Shown here in pieces: positions 53,194-62,795 of a stretch of DNA of 64,000 nt (within the stretch, counting starts at the first letter, position 1; the number at the start of each line of letters is the position of its first letter). Source of the DNA: Palleniella intestinalis (lineage in GTDB: Bacteria; Bacteroidota; Bacteroidia; Bacteroidales; Bacteroidaceae); assembly GCF_013166595.1 (NCBI RefSeq), contig NZ_JABKKG010000010.1:62001-126000 (forward strand). The letters are read 5' to 3'. A program made the translations under genes and the position numbers. The notes below the pieces were generated by a model, which was given only the letters and a program-made list of their open reading frames with translations, had not been told where the DNA came from and searched no databases.

Positions 53194-54297
53194 TTATTTT
53201 CTTATAATCAAATTTTTCAGAACAATGTCAGGCATTGAACAGACAGCCGAGCATTTGAATCCGCAAATAGGATACAATAATTTGAATATTTTAGTCCGCC
53301 ATGTCTTTTTCATCGGGAATTTCAGTTGCTTGTTACCAGCAATCGCTTCCTCTACAGGTCTTTCCACCATGTTCACCTCAGAAGCTATATCCCTAAGCAT
53401 AATACGTCCTTTCTCCGAGTTGACCAATGCAAGTGACAATCCATAGTCTGTATTTGTATGTATTTGAGATTTGTCAACTCCCCAAAAATCCCCAATGGTC
53501 AAGTCGCTGACTCTCTCGTTTTTTGCATATTTACATTCGTGGCAACTATCTCGACAAAAAACAGCCTTAAAAAAGCCTTTCATGTATAAATCTGTATGTA
53601 ATTCTCTTTTATAAATTATTTTCCCTGATTTATACATCTTTAATATGTAAGCAGTGTCATCACGGAAGGTTAACTTATCTATGCTGCATGCTATTATACC
53701 AGCAGGCAAACTTGATTTGAATAACTGCATTGACGGGACTCCATGACAAATAACATCTACTGTAAACAGATTGGCTGCAAACTTCTGTGCATACAGAGCT
53801 ACGGTAGCAACTTGGCATGGTGTACCAATGAATAAGACCTTCTTTCCACTCTTCAAATCGTTCATCAATTGTGAATGGATTCCAGTCAAGTCGCTCTGCA
53901 CGTATTTTGATCTTTTTAGCTTTTCCAAGTCATTTGCAGATGAGCAACGGACATGCTTTACTGAAAACGGTTTTTCGAAAGCGCATCCATAAACAATACC
54001 ACCTTCTGCTATCATCCGTTCTGACAACACCGCAGCCAATCCCCCCGAAGAACTCTGACGCCTTAGCGTATCATCTGTTCTCCACAAAGCATACGCCTTA
54101 TCCGGTTTCCGGTAGGCGGATTCCTGCATAGCGGGGCAACTTTTAATACACAACCCACAGTCAATGCACTGTATCTCGTCTGCATGCGTGTGTACATGCC
54201 CCAAAGAATCTGTGGCTATATGGATACAATGTTTCGGGCATCTATCAACACACGATAGACATCCTACACAATTATGTACATTATTGATATTGTTCAT
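53194..54297 (-). CDS. 4Fe-4S and FrhB-type domain protein paired with pyruvyl transferase
   Basis: A 367-residue protein. Two [4Fe-4S] ferredoxin motifs open it (CVGCLSCVDRCP and CIDCGLCIKSCP), then the coenzyme F420 hydrogenase/dehydrogenase beta-subunit domains with SSGGLAAVLSE, GTPCQVATV, DVICHGVPS and DLTIGDFWG. Family members occur beside pyruvyl transferases, where a redox or ligand role is supposed but not shown. F420 itself is not expected in Bacteroidales, so the electron carrier is probably a flavin. Confidence 0.9.
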   Translation of the reverse strand: MNNINNVHNCVGCLSCVDRCPKHCIHIATDSLGHVHTHADEIQCIDCGLCIKSCPAMQESAYRKPDKAYALWRTDDTLRRQSSSGGLAAVLSERMIAEGGIVYGCAFEKPFSVKHVRCSSANDLEKLKRSKYVQSDLTGIHSQLMNDLKSGKKVLFIGTPCQVATVALYAQKFAANLFTVDVICHGVPSMQLFKSSLPAGIIACSIDKLTFRDDTAYILKMYKSGKIIYKRELHTDLYMKGFFKAVFCRDSCHECKYAKNERVSDLTIGDFWGVDKSQIHTNTDYGLSLALVNSEKGRIMLRDIASEVNMVERPVEEAIAGNKQLKFPMKKTWRTKIFKLLYPICGFKCSAVCSMPDIVLKNLIIRK

Positions 54298-55472
54298 TTG
54301 CCAGTCTTTTTATCCAAACTACGGATAATAGCATCGTATTCACGTTGTGCACAATTTTCCGTATTGAATGGTTTTTCAAGTTCTATAGACGCCTGTCCCA
54401 TCGCTTTCAAATCATGATGGTGGAAATATTCCAAAGCATCTGCAATGGATTGGATGTCATACGTGTCGAAAGTTATTCCGTTAGCATCCTTCTTCACAAG
54501 TTCAGGATGGCACCCGTTGTAAATAGAGGTTGCAATAGGCAATCCGCAAGACATAGCCTCAGGGACTACCAAGCTCCAATTGTCCTCTAAAGTCGGTAAT
54601 ACGAAGACATCTGCTACACCATAATATTTGTAGACTTCCTTATAAGGAATCCTTCCCAAGAAATGAACAGAGTTCATATCTCCAAAAGAATCTTTCAAGA
54701 CAGAACCCAATGGACCGTCTCCTATTAAGATTAAAGCATCATCCGGATGTTTCTTTATATGTTGACGCCATGCTTGTAACAGAAATTTAGCTCCCTTTCT
54801 CTCTACAAGTTGTCCTGCAAACAAATATTTTATTTCCTTTCCGAACTTACGATCCAATGTTTCTTTTTCATCATCAGTCATCGATGCGATACCTTCTCTC
54901 AGCAATGTACTGTCGGCACTCATTCCTGTAATGGATATGTTTTCTTCTTTGATTCCCAATTGTAGCAAATAGCGTTTTGTTTCGCTTCCATTGACAAGAT
55001 ACCCTGTCACAAATATATTAATGAATTTTCGGTATAGATTCATTATCCACTTTGTATTACGTTCCGTATGGCAGGTACGTTCATAGCCTATGAAGATTGG
55101 AATTCGATGAATAAAAGAATATAAGATTAGCAATGGTGTCCATTGGAAAAAGCCTTCCGTTATAAGCACATCTGGCTTTACTTTTTTTATTGTTTTGAAC
55201 AACCCTTTTGTAATGGGAATTCGTTTTCCTTTTTCACCGTTATATTTTTTGAAAGACATCTCATGTGTATTGAAGAGTCTTTCATTTTCAAAAGGTAAAG
55301 CATTTTTGCCCAAAACATCTGGTATTTGTTGCAGCAAATGCTCGTTATGCCTTAATTTATAACGAACAGTAGAATACATAACATGGAAATCACCATCAAA
55401 AAGTTCAACCAATCGTTTATAGAAAGGTAACCTATAATCCAAAAATATAGGATTGCAATATAATACTTTCAT
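54294..55472 (-). CDS. Glycosyltransferase family 1/4 protein
   Basis: A 392-residue GT-B enzyme. The donor domain has YLFAGQLVERKGAKFLLQA and DVFVLPTLEDNWSLVVPEAMSCGLPI with an E-x7-E-like signature. The N-terminal domain opens with YCNPIFLDYRLPFYKRL. It overlaps the FrhB-like gene by 4 nt and starts 1 nt after the acyltransferase stop. Confidence 0.92.
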   Translation of the reverse strand: MKVLYCNPIFLDYRLPFYKRLVELFDGDFHVMYSTVRYKLRHNEHLLQQIPDVLGKNALPFENERLFNTHEMSFKKYNGEKGKRIPITKGLFKTIKKVKPDVLITEGFFQWTPLLILYSFIHRIPIFIGYERTCHTERNTKWIMNLYRKFINIFVTGYLVNGSETKRYLLQLGIKEENISITGMSADSTLLREGIASMTDDEKETLDRKFGKEIKYLFAGQLVERKGAKFLLQAWRQHIKKHPDDALILIGDGPLGSVLKDSFGDMNSVHFLGRIPYKEVYKYYGVADVFVLPTLEDNWSLVVPEAMSCGLPIATSIYNGCHPELVKKDANGITFDTYDIQSIADALEYFHHHDLKAMGQASIELEKPFNTENCAQREYDAIIRSLDKKTGK

Positions 55473-55473
55473 A

Positions 55474-56445
55474 CTATTTGGAGTTAAAAGCTGTTTTTAT
55501 ATCCTTAATGTTACTTGGAAACAAAAGTTTTCTTAAGAATGTTATTTTATTAATAATTATAGAAAGAGATAATGATAAGCCAACTGACACAATGAATATT
55601 AATACTCCTGTAATAAGATTGTTTGGTAAGAGCAGGCATAAGATGTTTATGATGAACATATTGAATAAATATATACCCAAAGAATTTCTTCCTATTATTA
55701 TTAGCCACTTGAAATTAATATGTGGCAGCAATGCCAACAGAAACAGAAAGAACGTTGGCACAAGCAATATATTCCCATTAGGCACACGTATATTCATAAA
55801 CTGTAATATGTTTATCGCAATAAACACAACGGCTCCTATATATTTCATATAGACAGACAAACAATTTAAAGCTGACGCTATCCAGCCGTATGCAAAATAT
55901 CCTATAGCCAGCCCAACACCTAATGGCATTGTATCTTTGAATATGTAAAATTCTTCCCAAGTACATCCCCATGTAGCAACTGACAAAAGTATAATAGTCC
56001 CATATAGCCACTTGAATTTCAAAGACAAAAGGTACAGAATAAAGAACGAACAATACGTTGGCAAGAACCAAGGGAACACAAAGCTGTAGTATTTACTCAA
56101 ATGTGTCTGCGTACCATAAAAAACAGATGATATGTACCCCCATCCAAACCCGGCTTTGTTGAAATAAATGCAACCTGTAATGTAGCACACGACCAACACC
56201 CAGAGATAAGGCACCCAGTTTCTGATAACAATATCCCTCATGTGTCCCCAACTCGTGTCAACTTTCATTTTATAGAAGAATGGCAATATGAAAAATCCAA
56301 TAACGTGGAATTTGTATAATTGGATTTGCATGCTCGTATACTCTCCTTCCATCAGAAAGTGGTTATGTCCCAATACAATTAGCAGGATAAGCACTCCTTT
56401 TATTATGTTGCTATCATCGCGGATAAGATACATTGTTTCTTTCAT
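55474..56445 (-). CDS. Acyltransferase 3 family membrane protein
   Basis: A 323-residue membrane protein of about ten helices. The family histidine is in LIVLGHNHFLM near residue 26; a second box, WYVRD in the sister protein, is replaced by PWFLPTYCSFFILYLL here. It O-acylates sugars at the membrane. It overlaps the preceding acyltransferase gene by 4 nt. Confidence 0.86.
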   Translation of the reverse strand: MKETMYLIRDDSNIIKGVLILLIVLGHNHFLMEGEYTSMQIQLYKFHVIGFFILPFFYKMKVDTSWGHMRDIVIRNWVPYLWVLVVCYITGCIYFNKAGFGWGYISSVFYGTQTHLSKYYSFVFPWFLPTYCSFFILYLLSLKFKWLYGTIILLSVATWGCTWEEFYIFKDTMPLGVGLAIGYFAYGWIASALNCLSVYMKYIGAVVFIAINILQFMNIRVPNGNILLVPTFFLFLLALLPHINFKWLIIIGRNSLGIYLFNMFIINILCLLLPNNLITGVLIFIVSVGLSLSLSIIINKITFLRKLLFPSNIKDIKTAFNSK

Positions 56446-57440
56446 GCCCTGTTTCCTGTTGCTATAGAATAAGTTCTTTTAGATATTTTAATCCAAACTT
56501 GTCCAATCAGTATTATTAAAAATGAAATAATAATCGGCAATAATATGTATGTTAGCGTTGCGGCTACATCGTTACCATAAAAAAAATGTGCGATGCATTG
56601 TTTGAATAATTTCATTGGATAGAAATGCATCACATAGATAAGGAATGAGAAAGCCGAAAGACTCAGAGCTTTCTGTCGCCATATCTCCGGTATATGGTTC
56701 AACAATTGCCAAAACGCCACAATACCTACCATATCTGTCAGTTTGTGCGTCCATTCATTAAAATTCATTATACCTGTAAAACAGGCAGCAAGCCAAATGA
56801 CCGTAACAACAATGTTTGACGCAAGTGATATTCTGACATACAGCACTTCCGGGTATTTGCCTATCAATCCTCCCAATGCAAAAAACACCAGACATTCGGA
56901 GGATAAAACTGAGCAGTCTATAGGTATCCACAAATAGAACAAGACGGCAACAGCCAGCCATATCGGAAATAACGATTTCATGCGGAATAACCAGCCATAT
57001 ACAGGGTATAACATCATCACAATCATTAAATCCCTAACATACCACAGCGGACCGTACCAATGGCTTCCAAACAAATTCTGAATCACCGATAATATATCCG
57101 TGCCAATGATTTTGTTGTCAAAAGGCAGCAGACACAATGCCCCTACCACATTCCAAATGATAAAGGGAATAAACAACGTATGGATTTTTTTGACAATCAT
57201 TTGCCTATAGCTCTGCTGCTCATAATAGTTTTTTCCCAAAAAGAAAAAGCCGGATACCATGAAGAAATACGGAACGGCTATTTGGGTCAGACACATGAAA
57301 AAGTCTTCCATAGTTCCACTCACTCCTTGCCCACTCCACGAATGGAAGAACGCAAGATAATTGAGCGAATGCCTATACACTACCATTATAGTGCAGACAA
57401 AACCTGCAATACTGATTTTTATACTTAAATCTTTATTCAT
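56442..57440 (-). CDS. Acyltransferase 3 family membrane protein
   Basis: A 332-residue protein with about ten helices. The family marks are VVYRHSLNY (histidine near 24), SGFFFLG, HWYGPLWYVRDLM near 130 and LGGLIGK. It is similar in build to its neighbour but clearly diverged, so the two probably add groups to different positions. Its start overlaps the stop of the polymerase gene by one base. Confidence 0.88.
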   Translation of the reverse strand: MNKDLSIKISIAGFVCTIMVVYRHSLNYLAFFHSWSGQGVSGTMEDFFMCLTQIAVPYFFMVSGFFFLGKNYYEQQSYRQMIVKKIHTLFIPFIIWNVVGALCLLPFDNKIIGTDILSVIQNLFGSHWYGPLWYVRDLMIVMMLYPVYGWLFRMKSLFPIWLAVAVLFYLWIPIDCSVLSSECLVFFALGGLIGKYPEVLYVRISLASNIVVTVIWLAACFTGIMNFNEWTHKLTDMVGIVAFWQLLNHIPEIWRQKALSLSAFSFLIYVMHFYPMKLFKQCIAHFFYGNDVAATLTYILLPIIISFLIILIGQVWIKISKRTYSIATGNRA

Positions 57441-58639
57441 TATCTCATCAATTGTTCAAGGCGTTGTACTCTTTTGAAATGGTATCCCGCCATAATCATA
57501 GCGAAATACGCAATAGTTATAATACATGCTTTTCCTGATAGAAATCCGTATGAATATCCGTTTACCAGTGCCACCACCAATACGCACAGTAAACCGAGAT
57601 ATCCACGCCTAATACTATTCGTAAAAAAGAAAAAGAACGATGCTATGAAATGTATTCCCGCCAAAAAACATCCTATATATCCCAAACTTCCATAAAAACC
57701 TATATAGTTGTTATGCGCATCAGGAGACAGAACAGTACCCTTAACAGATACCACGCGTTCTGCACAGGCAAAGCCCCACCCCAAAATAGGTTTTTGAGCC
57801 GCGAAATACAATATTTGTTCCCACAGGATAGCACGCCCGGTGGCACTCTCCACAATATCTTTGTTTTTGCCAGGCATAATCAACAAAAGCAAATCCATAA
57901 GCTGATCTTGAAGCAAAAATGCAAGACCACCGGCACAAGCAACCAAAGCTCCCCATGCAGCATGTCCGCTGAACAACATGGCAACACAAATTCCTGCTAC
58001 ACAAGAGGCATTGGCACCACTCGAAGTACTCGTAACAAGGAATGCAAGACTTATCAGCATAGATACTCTTAAAAAAAGCAAACGCTTTTTATCCTTTTCC
58101 TCTTTTATCCATTCTGCAAAGCAATAAGCAAAACACATGGCAGAACATGTACCAGTCTGTAACAAATGAATGAATATAGGCCATCCTATATTGTATCGCC
58201 CACCGATTGCACTGACAAAGACCATCGACAAGATTAAATACACCAAACACTTTTCTACTCCTGCAAATGTTCTAGGCATACTTAACAACCAAAATGCCAA
58301 AGCCATTAAAATAAAATTCTGTACGCTTAGAAAAGCAGAGAACGCTGGCATAAAAGCCCATGTGGCACTTAATAAAGCATAGAAACTGAAGAACAAGAAA
58401 GTGTTTATTGCAGGATTTGACACATTGAACACCCTTGTTACCTCTCGCTTGTTATGAGAATAGGCTATAAACAGCATACCGAAAAGAGAAACTATTTGAA
58501 AGGCTTGCGCAAAACCTCCATCTCCGGCAGCCATAAAAATAGTTCGGTATATCCATAACAAGAAAAAAAACGTAATCCAACGGTATCTCTTCCCAAAACT
58601 GATTCTTATGTCTCTATAAACTTGTTTCAAACTGCTCAT
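57440..58639 (-). CDS. Wzy-like O-antigen polymerase/ligase
   Basis: A 399-residue membrane protein with about ten to twelve helices. A large loop late in the chain (GRAILWEQILYFAAQKPILGWGFACAERV, then SPDAHNNYIGFYGSLGYIG) is the Wzy_C/O-antigen ligase signature with its H-N pair. It joins repeat units of the polysaccharide in the periplasm. The next upstream gene is the frameshifted acyltransferase, whose stop abuts this start. Confidence 0.88.
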   Translation of the reverse strand: MSSLKQVYRDIRISFGKRYRWITFFFLLWIYRTIFMAAGDGGFAQAFQIVSLFGMLFIAYSHNKREVTRVFNVSNPAINTFLFFSFYALLSATWAFMPAFSAFLSVQNFILMALAFWLLSMPRTFAGVEKCLVYLILSMVFVSAIGGRYNIGWPIFIHLLQTGTCSAMCFAYCFAEWIKEEKDKKRLLFLRVSMLISLAFLVTSTSSGANASCVAGICVAMLFSGHAAWGALVACAGGLAFLLQDQLMDLLLLIMPGKNKDIVESATGRAILWEQILYFAAQKPILGWGFACAERVVSVKGTVLSPDAHNNYIGFYGSLGYIGCFLAGIHFIASFFFFFTNSIRRGYLGLLCVLVVALVNGYSYGFLSGKACIITIAYFAMIMAGYHFKRVQRLEQLMR

Positions 58640-59645
58640 CTACCTGTATAATAAGCTTATCGCTTTGTTTTGAATGAATTTAAATACTAATGCCAACAAC
58701 AATGTCGCAGCAAATATAATAAATATTAATATCTCGCTATTAATATTCCATCCGTTGTTGTTTACTACATAAAACATGATGCACCCATGAACCAGGTAAA
58801 TTTCCAATGTATATTTTTGCACCCACAACCATACTTGCTTCCATTTCGCCCTCAAAGATAAAAAACGTAATGCCCCAAATAGGACGAATGGAAATGTGTA
58901 AGACATGATATATTGTCCTGCGTCATATAACAATGGAGACCAATGTGCGTATTTTGTAGTCAACTGGACACTCCAAAAGAAAGCAAACAAGATACTTAGA
59001 GGAAGCCATCCATATTTAATTATCTTCAATCTGTCAAAATATGATACAGCCATTCCTATGACAAACGTGATCATTTGTCCTCCGCCCAATAAGGTATAAG
59101 GTAAGTTATCCATTAATGAAACAACCGCGATAAAAAAGCATAATAATAGCGAGACTATTCCGATAACAAAAACACCTTTACCACTTATTAATAATGATAT
59201 ATATGTCATTGAATAAAGAACTGTAATTGACAATATATACCAGCTAAATGGCACATATCCACATAAAATAACATTTCTATATGTTAATTTTCCCCCCCCC
59301 TAACACATAATATAGCAAAATCGCAAGTGAATATGTTACAAGCAAAGGGTAGATTCGTTTCCATATGAAACCCTTTCGATAATTTTCCTTTTGCTTTATT
59401 ATTCCACACATCAGTCCATATCCTGAAATAAAAAAGAAAAGGCTGACAGAAAACAAGCCTAAAGAGCAAAACCATTTATATAGAAATACTCCTGTGAAAA
59501 CCTTGCTGCAATGTCCTACGAATACCCCAGCTATGGCTATTCCTTTTAGGACATTGCATGTTTCAAGGCTTAGAACATCATTATTTTTTCCCCTTTTGAA
59601 TGCTAGAACCAACAAAAGAAGAAATATCGCATTAAATAGTTCCAT
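58640..59645 (-). pseudogene. Acyltransferase 3 gene split by a nine-G tract (probable phase-variable gene, OFF)
   Basis: Two fragments read as one acyltransferase. Residues 1-122 (starts MELFNAIFL, includes VFVGHCSKVF with the family histidine and LFFFISGYGLMCG) end early at a stop after LGGGKINI. The rest, from 59254, runs in another frame to 58640 with several helices and VHGCIMFYVVN. The break falls exactly at nine consecutive C on this strand (59292-59300). Removing one base joins the frames without any stop into a 334-residue protein, the size of its two neighbours. With nine G the downstream frame meets TAG at the tract. Homopolymer slippage is the likely cause; a sequencing error in the tract is the main alternative. 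Confidence 0.85.
59292..59300. repeat. Homopolymer of nine C (nine G in the coding strand)
   Basis: The only such long G/C run noticed in this otherwise A/T-rich locus, placed inside the acyltransferase reading frame. Eight or eleven G would give the full-length product. Confidence 0.9.
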
Positions 59646-59663
59646 TAATGAACTGTCTGAGTT

Positions 59664-59909
59664 TTATTGGTTGCATTTTTCCGCAATGTCTTGGCACATG
59701 GCACCGACATTATGCCAACCACCGATTTGTGCAGCGGTAAATTTCAGCTTGAATTGCTTCTCAATAGCCACAACCAATTGTATATGACTCAGAGAGTCCC
59801 ATTCTTCAATATCAGCAGATGTTGTATCATCCGCCAGTTCAATGCCTTCATTGTCCAATACGTCACGAAAGATTTCTTGAATCTCCGCCATGATTTCATT
59901 CTTTTCCAT
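59664..59909 (-). CDS. Acyl carrier protein of the polysaccharide locus
   Basis: An 81-residue protein. The phosphopantetheine site is EWDSLSHIQL with the serine near residue 37; flanking acidic helices and length fit dedicated carrier proteins. It is not the fatty-acid ACP, judging from its place between an SDR and an acyltransferase. It would carry the acyl group built by the FkbH, MaoC and SDR proteins. Confidence 0.93.
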   Translation of the reverse strand: MEKNEIMAEIQEIFRDVLDNEGIELADDTTSADIEEWDSLSHIQLVVAIEKQFKLKFTAAQIGGWHNVGAMCQDIAEKCNQ

Positions 59910-59929
59910 TTTTCTTGATTTTAAAGAGT

Positions 59930-60652
59930 TTATAAAATATTAACACCTGCATTTATAGGTATATTTACACCATTAACATGCTTTGGCGCATTAAGCAATG
60001 ACAAGATAACCTCTGCCACTTGTTTGGGAGTAAGTATTTCTTTCAGTGGATGATTCGCCGTCATTTGTTCTATAACACGTTCATCTGTATCTGAGGTAAA
60101 ACTTGTTTGCATGAAGTCCGGAGATACACAATTGCTTGTTACGCCAAATTTTATGTATTCCTTGCTCCATGTCTTTGCTAATTGCCCTATATACGCTTTC
60201 TCTGCCCCGTATTTGCCATAGCCCAATGGAGGCACTCCTACAAGCGAGGCAGTCAGAACAGTTATAATTCTTCCATTCTTTTTTTTGCGGAATGTTTCCA
60301 AAGCCATTTGAGTAATGCTGACCAATGGCAATATGTTAGTGTTAAAGCCATCAATAAGCATCTCACTAGTTAACTTATGGAACCGTACGCCTTCCGGAGT
60401 TCCCGTCCATGCATTATTTACCAATGCATCAAGATTCCACGTGCTAATAGCATCGCATAATTGACATATGCTTTCGGGACAGGTCTGGTCACACTTGAAT
60501 GCTACCGTGTTTTTGTAATTGGAAATGATTTCCTGTGCTTTTTCTTCTGAGCCTCTGTATGTGAAATATACAAGGTTATTGCTGTCTGCGGCCAACAATT
60601 CCACTACAGCCTTACCGACTCCACCAGTGCCTCCTGTTACTAAGATATTCAT
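59930..60652 (-). CDS. Short-chain dehydrogenase/reductase (FabG-like)
   Basis: A 240-residue SDR. NAD(P) loop TGGTGGVGKAV near the start, LVNNAWTG, catalytic serine in TASLVG, then YGKYGAEKAYIG with the Y-x3-K pair. It probably reduces an oxo group of an ACP-bound intermediate. It overlaps the MaoC-like gene by 4 nt. Confidence 0.92.
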   Translation of the reverse strand: MNILVTGGTGGVGKAVVELLAADSNNLVYFTYRGSEEKAQEIISNYKNTVAFKCDQTCPESICQLCDAISTWNLDALVNNAWTGTPEGVRFHKLTSEMLIDGFNTNILPLVSITQMALETFRKKKNGRIITVLTASLVGVPPLGYGKYGAEKAYIGQLAKTWSKEYIKFGVTSNCVSPDFMQTSFTSDTDERVIEQMTANHPLKEILTPKQVAEVILSLLNAPKHVNGVNIPINAGVNIL

Positions 60653-61059
60653 GCTAATATACCTATTTGAACCTTCCCTTTTGAAACAATCTTACCAATT
60701 GCGTTCCTGAACCAAAATTTCAGTTCAACAGCGTTGACGCTTTCAAAAACATCATTTGTTTTCATCTCGGCTGTCAGCACATCGTTCATGAACACAGGAT
60801 TTTTATATTGAATTTCCTGTGAATGAATTATTACATCTGGTGTAGGAAGACACATTCCGATTAAAGTTGATACAAAAGCATTGATGATGTTGCCATACAT
60901 CACGCATTCCGGAAAACCCTTTGCTTTGGCAAAGGACTCATTCGTATGCAATGGATTCATGTCCCCGCTACATCTTTGGAAAGCAACATACACATCTTGT
61001 GTGACAACAAACTGTTTTTTTACAGTTTGCATATTCTTAAATAAATCAATCTTTGACAT
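60649..61059 (-). CDS. MaoC-like (R)-specific hydratase
   Basis: A 136-residue hot-dog-fold protein. The hydratase motif is GDMNPLHTNESFAKAKGFPECVMYGN, with the D and H of the active site. MaoC proteins add or remove water on acyl thioesters. It overlaps the FkbH gene by 14 nt and the SDR gene by 4 nt, so the three are translationally coupled. Confidence 0.9.
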   Translation of the reverse strand: MSKIDLFKNMQTVKKQFVVTQDVYVAFQRCSGDMNPLHTNESFAKAKGFPECVMYGNIINAFVSTLIGMCLPTPDVIIHSQEIQYKNPVFMNDVLTAEMKTNDVFESVNAVELKFWFRNAIGKIVSKGKVQIGILA

Positions 61060-62773
61060 TTATATAACATGTTCTAGGTTCATAGCTATCAACATCCAAC
61101 ACAAACTGCGAAGTAGTTGTTCCATCGATTGACGTGAAACCAAGGTTAGGATAATGCTCGGCGACAATTCTGTTTTTTGCAGTAGGCAGATACTCACCTA
61201 TGATTTTTTTATATCCGTTTTGTCGTGCCCATTCTACGAGTGTATTCAGCGTGAAATGCTCCATTCCACGTTTTAGCACCCTACAACTCATGAACCATGT
61301 ATCGACAAACAGAGTTTCAGAATCCAATCTCTTTGCTATTATGACACATACCAGTCCATTGTCACCAAATTTATCGCTCAATGTGAAAGAAAAGGTTGCG
61401 TAATCGTTATTGTTCTCGATGGCGGTAATTTCATCTTCCGTGTATCTTACGGTTCTCAGATTGAATTGGTTACTGCGTTGTGACAATTGTGCCACACGAG
61501 GAGTATTGAACTTATCAAACCCTTTCACTTCGCTGTGCATCTTCAGGGATTTCAAGAAGTCCTTTTCATTGGTATAACTGTTCTTAGCAGAGACGCGCTG
61601 AGCCTCTATTTGATATTGCTTAGTTCTATCCTTATCACCTGCGCTGTAAGATGCTGTTTCAAACAAGTTTAACGAGTACAAATACTCCAAATAATCACTT
61701 GAATCTTCCGGCAATTCAGGTACTGTGACTCCTGGTACGTGTTCCCTCACCATATTCCTCTCAAACGGATTATCATCAATGAACACCATAGAGTCAAAAC
61801 CAATGTTTAGTATCTGCTGTATGGTACGGATATTGTCCGCTTTATTTTCCCAATTGGCAACAAACACAGCAATATCATCCAATTTAAGCACCATCTCCGG
61901 ATTTTTCAAAAATGGTTCTTTAGCTTTATCTTCATCATTTTTAGAACATACAGCGAGTATTATTCCTCTGTTCTTCAGCTTTTTAATCCATTGTTGTAAT
62001 TCTGTAAATACTTTTCCTATGCCTAATCCATGACCTAATTGTATGCCTTCCCAGCCATCATCGCCTACGACACCACCCCATAGTGTGTTGTCAAGATCCA
62101 TAATCAGGCATTTTTTGAATTGGCCGTCGGCAGCAGTTATTATGTCAACAGTACGTGAAGCAACGTAAGGTAAGCTATCTATACTAAGCACCATCTCTGT
62201 ATTCGTGTATAAAGAAGGTGAAAACATCATTTCACGCCCCAATTTGGCTTGTACCCCGGAAAGGTTGCAAATAAACAATTGTGGATATTGTTGCGACAAT
62301 TCCATAAGCCCCATATTAAGTTTGCATACCTGATAATTCCATGAACTGGGGATTTTTGATGAATAGCTGCCGAAAACAGTGTCATCTATCTCTGGATAGT
62401 TATAATAAACGATTCTACCCGGAAGCTGATCGCACATAGTCCTAACAAAGTCCAGCCGTTCCTGCGCCAACAGCTCTTGTTCTTGATTCCTCAATTCCCC
62501 ATGATACTCTAACAGTTTGTGTGTTGATTGGAATATGACAGTATAATCTGCTTCAAAAACATGTAGTTCAGACTGTGGATTCATCACCTGCATTTCCACT
62601 TGATTGTAGTCTGCCTCATAAACATCCACATTGTAACCACGCAATATCATCTCGCCATGAATGGCAGTTGTAAGGAACTGTGTGGCGGTATCGCCAACAA
62701 TTGCGATTTTCAGGTTCTTACCTTCTTTTTTATTGTTCTTAATCGCTCTTTTGTATTCTTTTAATGTATACAT
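61046..62773 (-). CDS. HAD-IIIC family FkbH-like protein
   Basis: A 575-residue protein. The HAD core is at about 225-370: DLDNTLWGGVVGDDG, LAVCSKND and FIDDNPFER. The N-terminal ~200 residues are SGNH-like and the C-terminal part GNAT-like (REVYSYTN-type region through EYLPTAKNRIVAEHY). FkbH proteins take a three-carbon unit from 1,3-bisphosphoglycerate and load it on an ACP. With the ACP next door this suggests a glyceroyl- or lactoyl-type building block for the polysaccharide. Confidence 0.9.
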   Translation of the reverse strand: MYTLKEYKRAIKNNKKEGKNLKIAIVGDTATQFLTTAIHGEMILRGYNVDVYEADYNQVEMQVMNPQSELHVFEADYTVIFQSTHKLLEYHGELRNQEQELLAQERLDFVRTMCDQLPGRIVYYNYPEIDDTVFGSYSSKIPSSWNYQVCKLNMGLMELSQQYPQLFICNLSGVQAKLGREMMFSPSLYTNTEMVLSIDSLPYVASRTVDIITAADGQFKKCLIMDLDNTLWGGVVGDDGWEGIQLGHGLGIGKVFTELQQWIKKLKNRGIILAVCSKNDEDKAKEPFLKNPEMVLKLDDIAVFVANWENKADNIRTIQQILNIGFDSMVFIDDNPFERNMVREHVPGVTVPELPEDSSDYLEYLYSLNLFETASYSAGDKDRTKQYQIEAQRVSAKNSYTNEKDFLKSLKMHSEVKGFDKFNTPRVAQLSQRSNQFNLRTVRYTEDEITAIENNNDYATFSFTLSDKFGDNGLVCVIIAKRLDSETLFVDTWFMSCRVLKRGMEHFTLNTLVEWARQNGYKKIIGEYLPTAKNRIVAEHYPNLGFTSIDGTTTSQFVLDVDSYEPRTCYINVKD

Positions 62774-62795
62774 CTTTCATGAATTATTAAAATGA

